A DNA stretch of 23,370 bases from JANOBJ01 sp031411575 (GTDB taxonomy: Bacteria; Pseudomonadota; Gammaproteobacteria; Burkholderiales; Burkholderiaceae_C). The stretch spans positions 1 to 23,370 of the forward strand of contig JANOBJ010000105.1 in assembly GCA_031411575.1 (NCBI GenBank). Reading direction: 5' to 3'. A model generated the notes under the pieces. It was given only the letters and a program-made list of their open reading frames with translations, was not told the DNA's origin and ran no database searches. This document shows positions 23,352-23,370 of the stretch, in pieces (position 1 is the stretch's first letter; every line of letters starts with the position of its first letter). Both the position numbers and the translations under genes were made by a program.

Positions 23352-23370
23352 ATGAGTGCCATCGAGTCGG
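23352..23370 (+). CDS. 5' end of a rightward gene (first six codons)
   Basis: ATG 23352 is preceded by GAGGAG about 7 nt upstream and reads MSAIES before the window ends. The 170-bp leader (23182-23351) contains a small inverted repeat TTGCC-ACAC-GGCAA (23310-23323) and a T-run with TGTAAACTT near 23251. A start of MSAIES followed by an unseen body would fit acetyl-CoA synthetases of related bacteria, but six residues cannot establish that. Confidence 0.6.

Noticed and set aside
1..23370. CRISPR array, prophage, transposon or defence island
   Set aside because: No regularly spaced repeats, integrase, transposase or terminal inverted repeats could be seen; tRNA genes show no adjoining integrase or duplicated 3' end.

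Overview
This is a GC-rich bacterial chromosome segment whose gene order and protein flavour point to Betaproteobacteria, Burkholderiales, most likely Comamonadaceae. The evidence is the canonical tig-clpP-clpX-lon cluster, a tRNA Gly(GCC)-Cys(GCA)-Leu(TAA) array, hpnC/hpnD/hpnE squalene genes, a class I fumarase beside fumC, and AT-rich 'GCTAT...ATAGC' palindromes. This is inference from sequence reading; no database search was run. Most of the window is housekeeping. No IS element, phage, CRISPR array or rRNA was seen.

Left part (1-3543): squalene genes on the minus strand. The first codons of hpnE sit 2 bp after the hpnD stop, and hpnC lies further upstream. hpnC and hpnD are separated by an antisense two-gene cassette: a leaderless subtilisin (1024-2253) and a small protein (2271-2522) that resembles a detached subtilisin propeptide/I9 inhibitor. 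Next (3564-8057) is an RND efflux pair: a lipoprotein adaptor behind an operator-like palindrome, and a permease interrupted by one in-frame TAG.

Centre (8058-14731): protein quality control. tRNA-Leu(TAG) precedes tig (trigger factor), then clpP, clpX and lon. clpP and lon each carry a sigma-32-like promoter, and the clpP one overlaps the tig terminator. lon is broken by an apparent 2-nt deletion between the ATPase and the protease domains. Three tRNA genes follow, with an intrinsic terminator after each of the first two.

Right part (14747-23370): an unrecognised acidic protein directly behind tRNA-Leu(TAA), a UMF1/Atg22-type MFS transporter, a YgjP-like metallopeptidase, murI (glutamate racemase, TTG start overlapping the fumarase stop) and a class I fumarase on the minus strand. 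Divergent fumC follows, then nhaA (Na+/H+ antiporter), a convergent YqhA/UPF0114 membrane protein, and the first codons of a rightward gene at the edge.

Two otherwise well-preserved genes (RND permease, lon) each carry a single lesion. Either both are real mutations or the assembly has base-level errors; reads would decide. The most unusual observations are the subtilisin plus I9-like pair inside the hpn locus, the palindromes translated in one common frame in three unrelated proteins, and the terminator/heat-shock promoter overlap before clpP.
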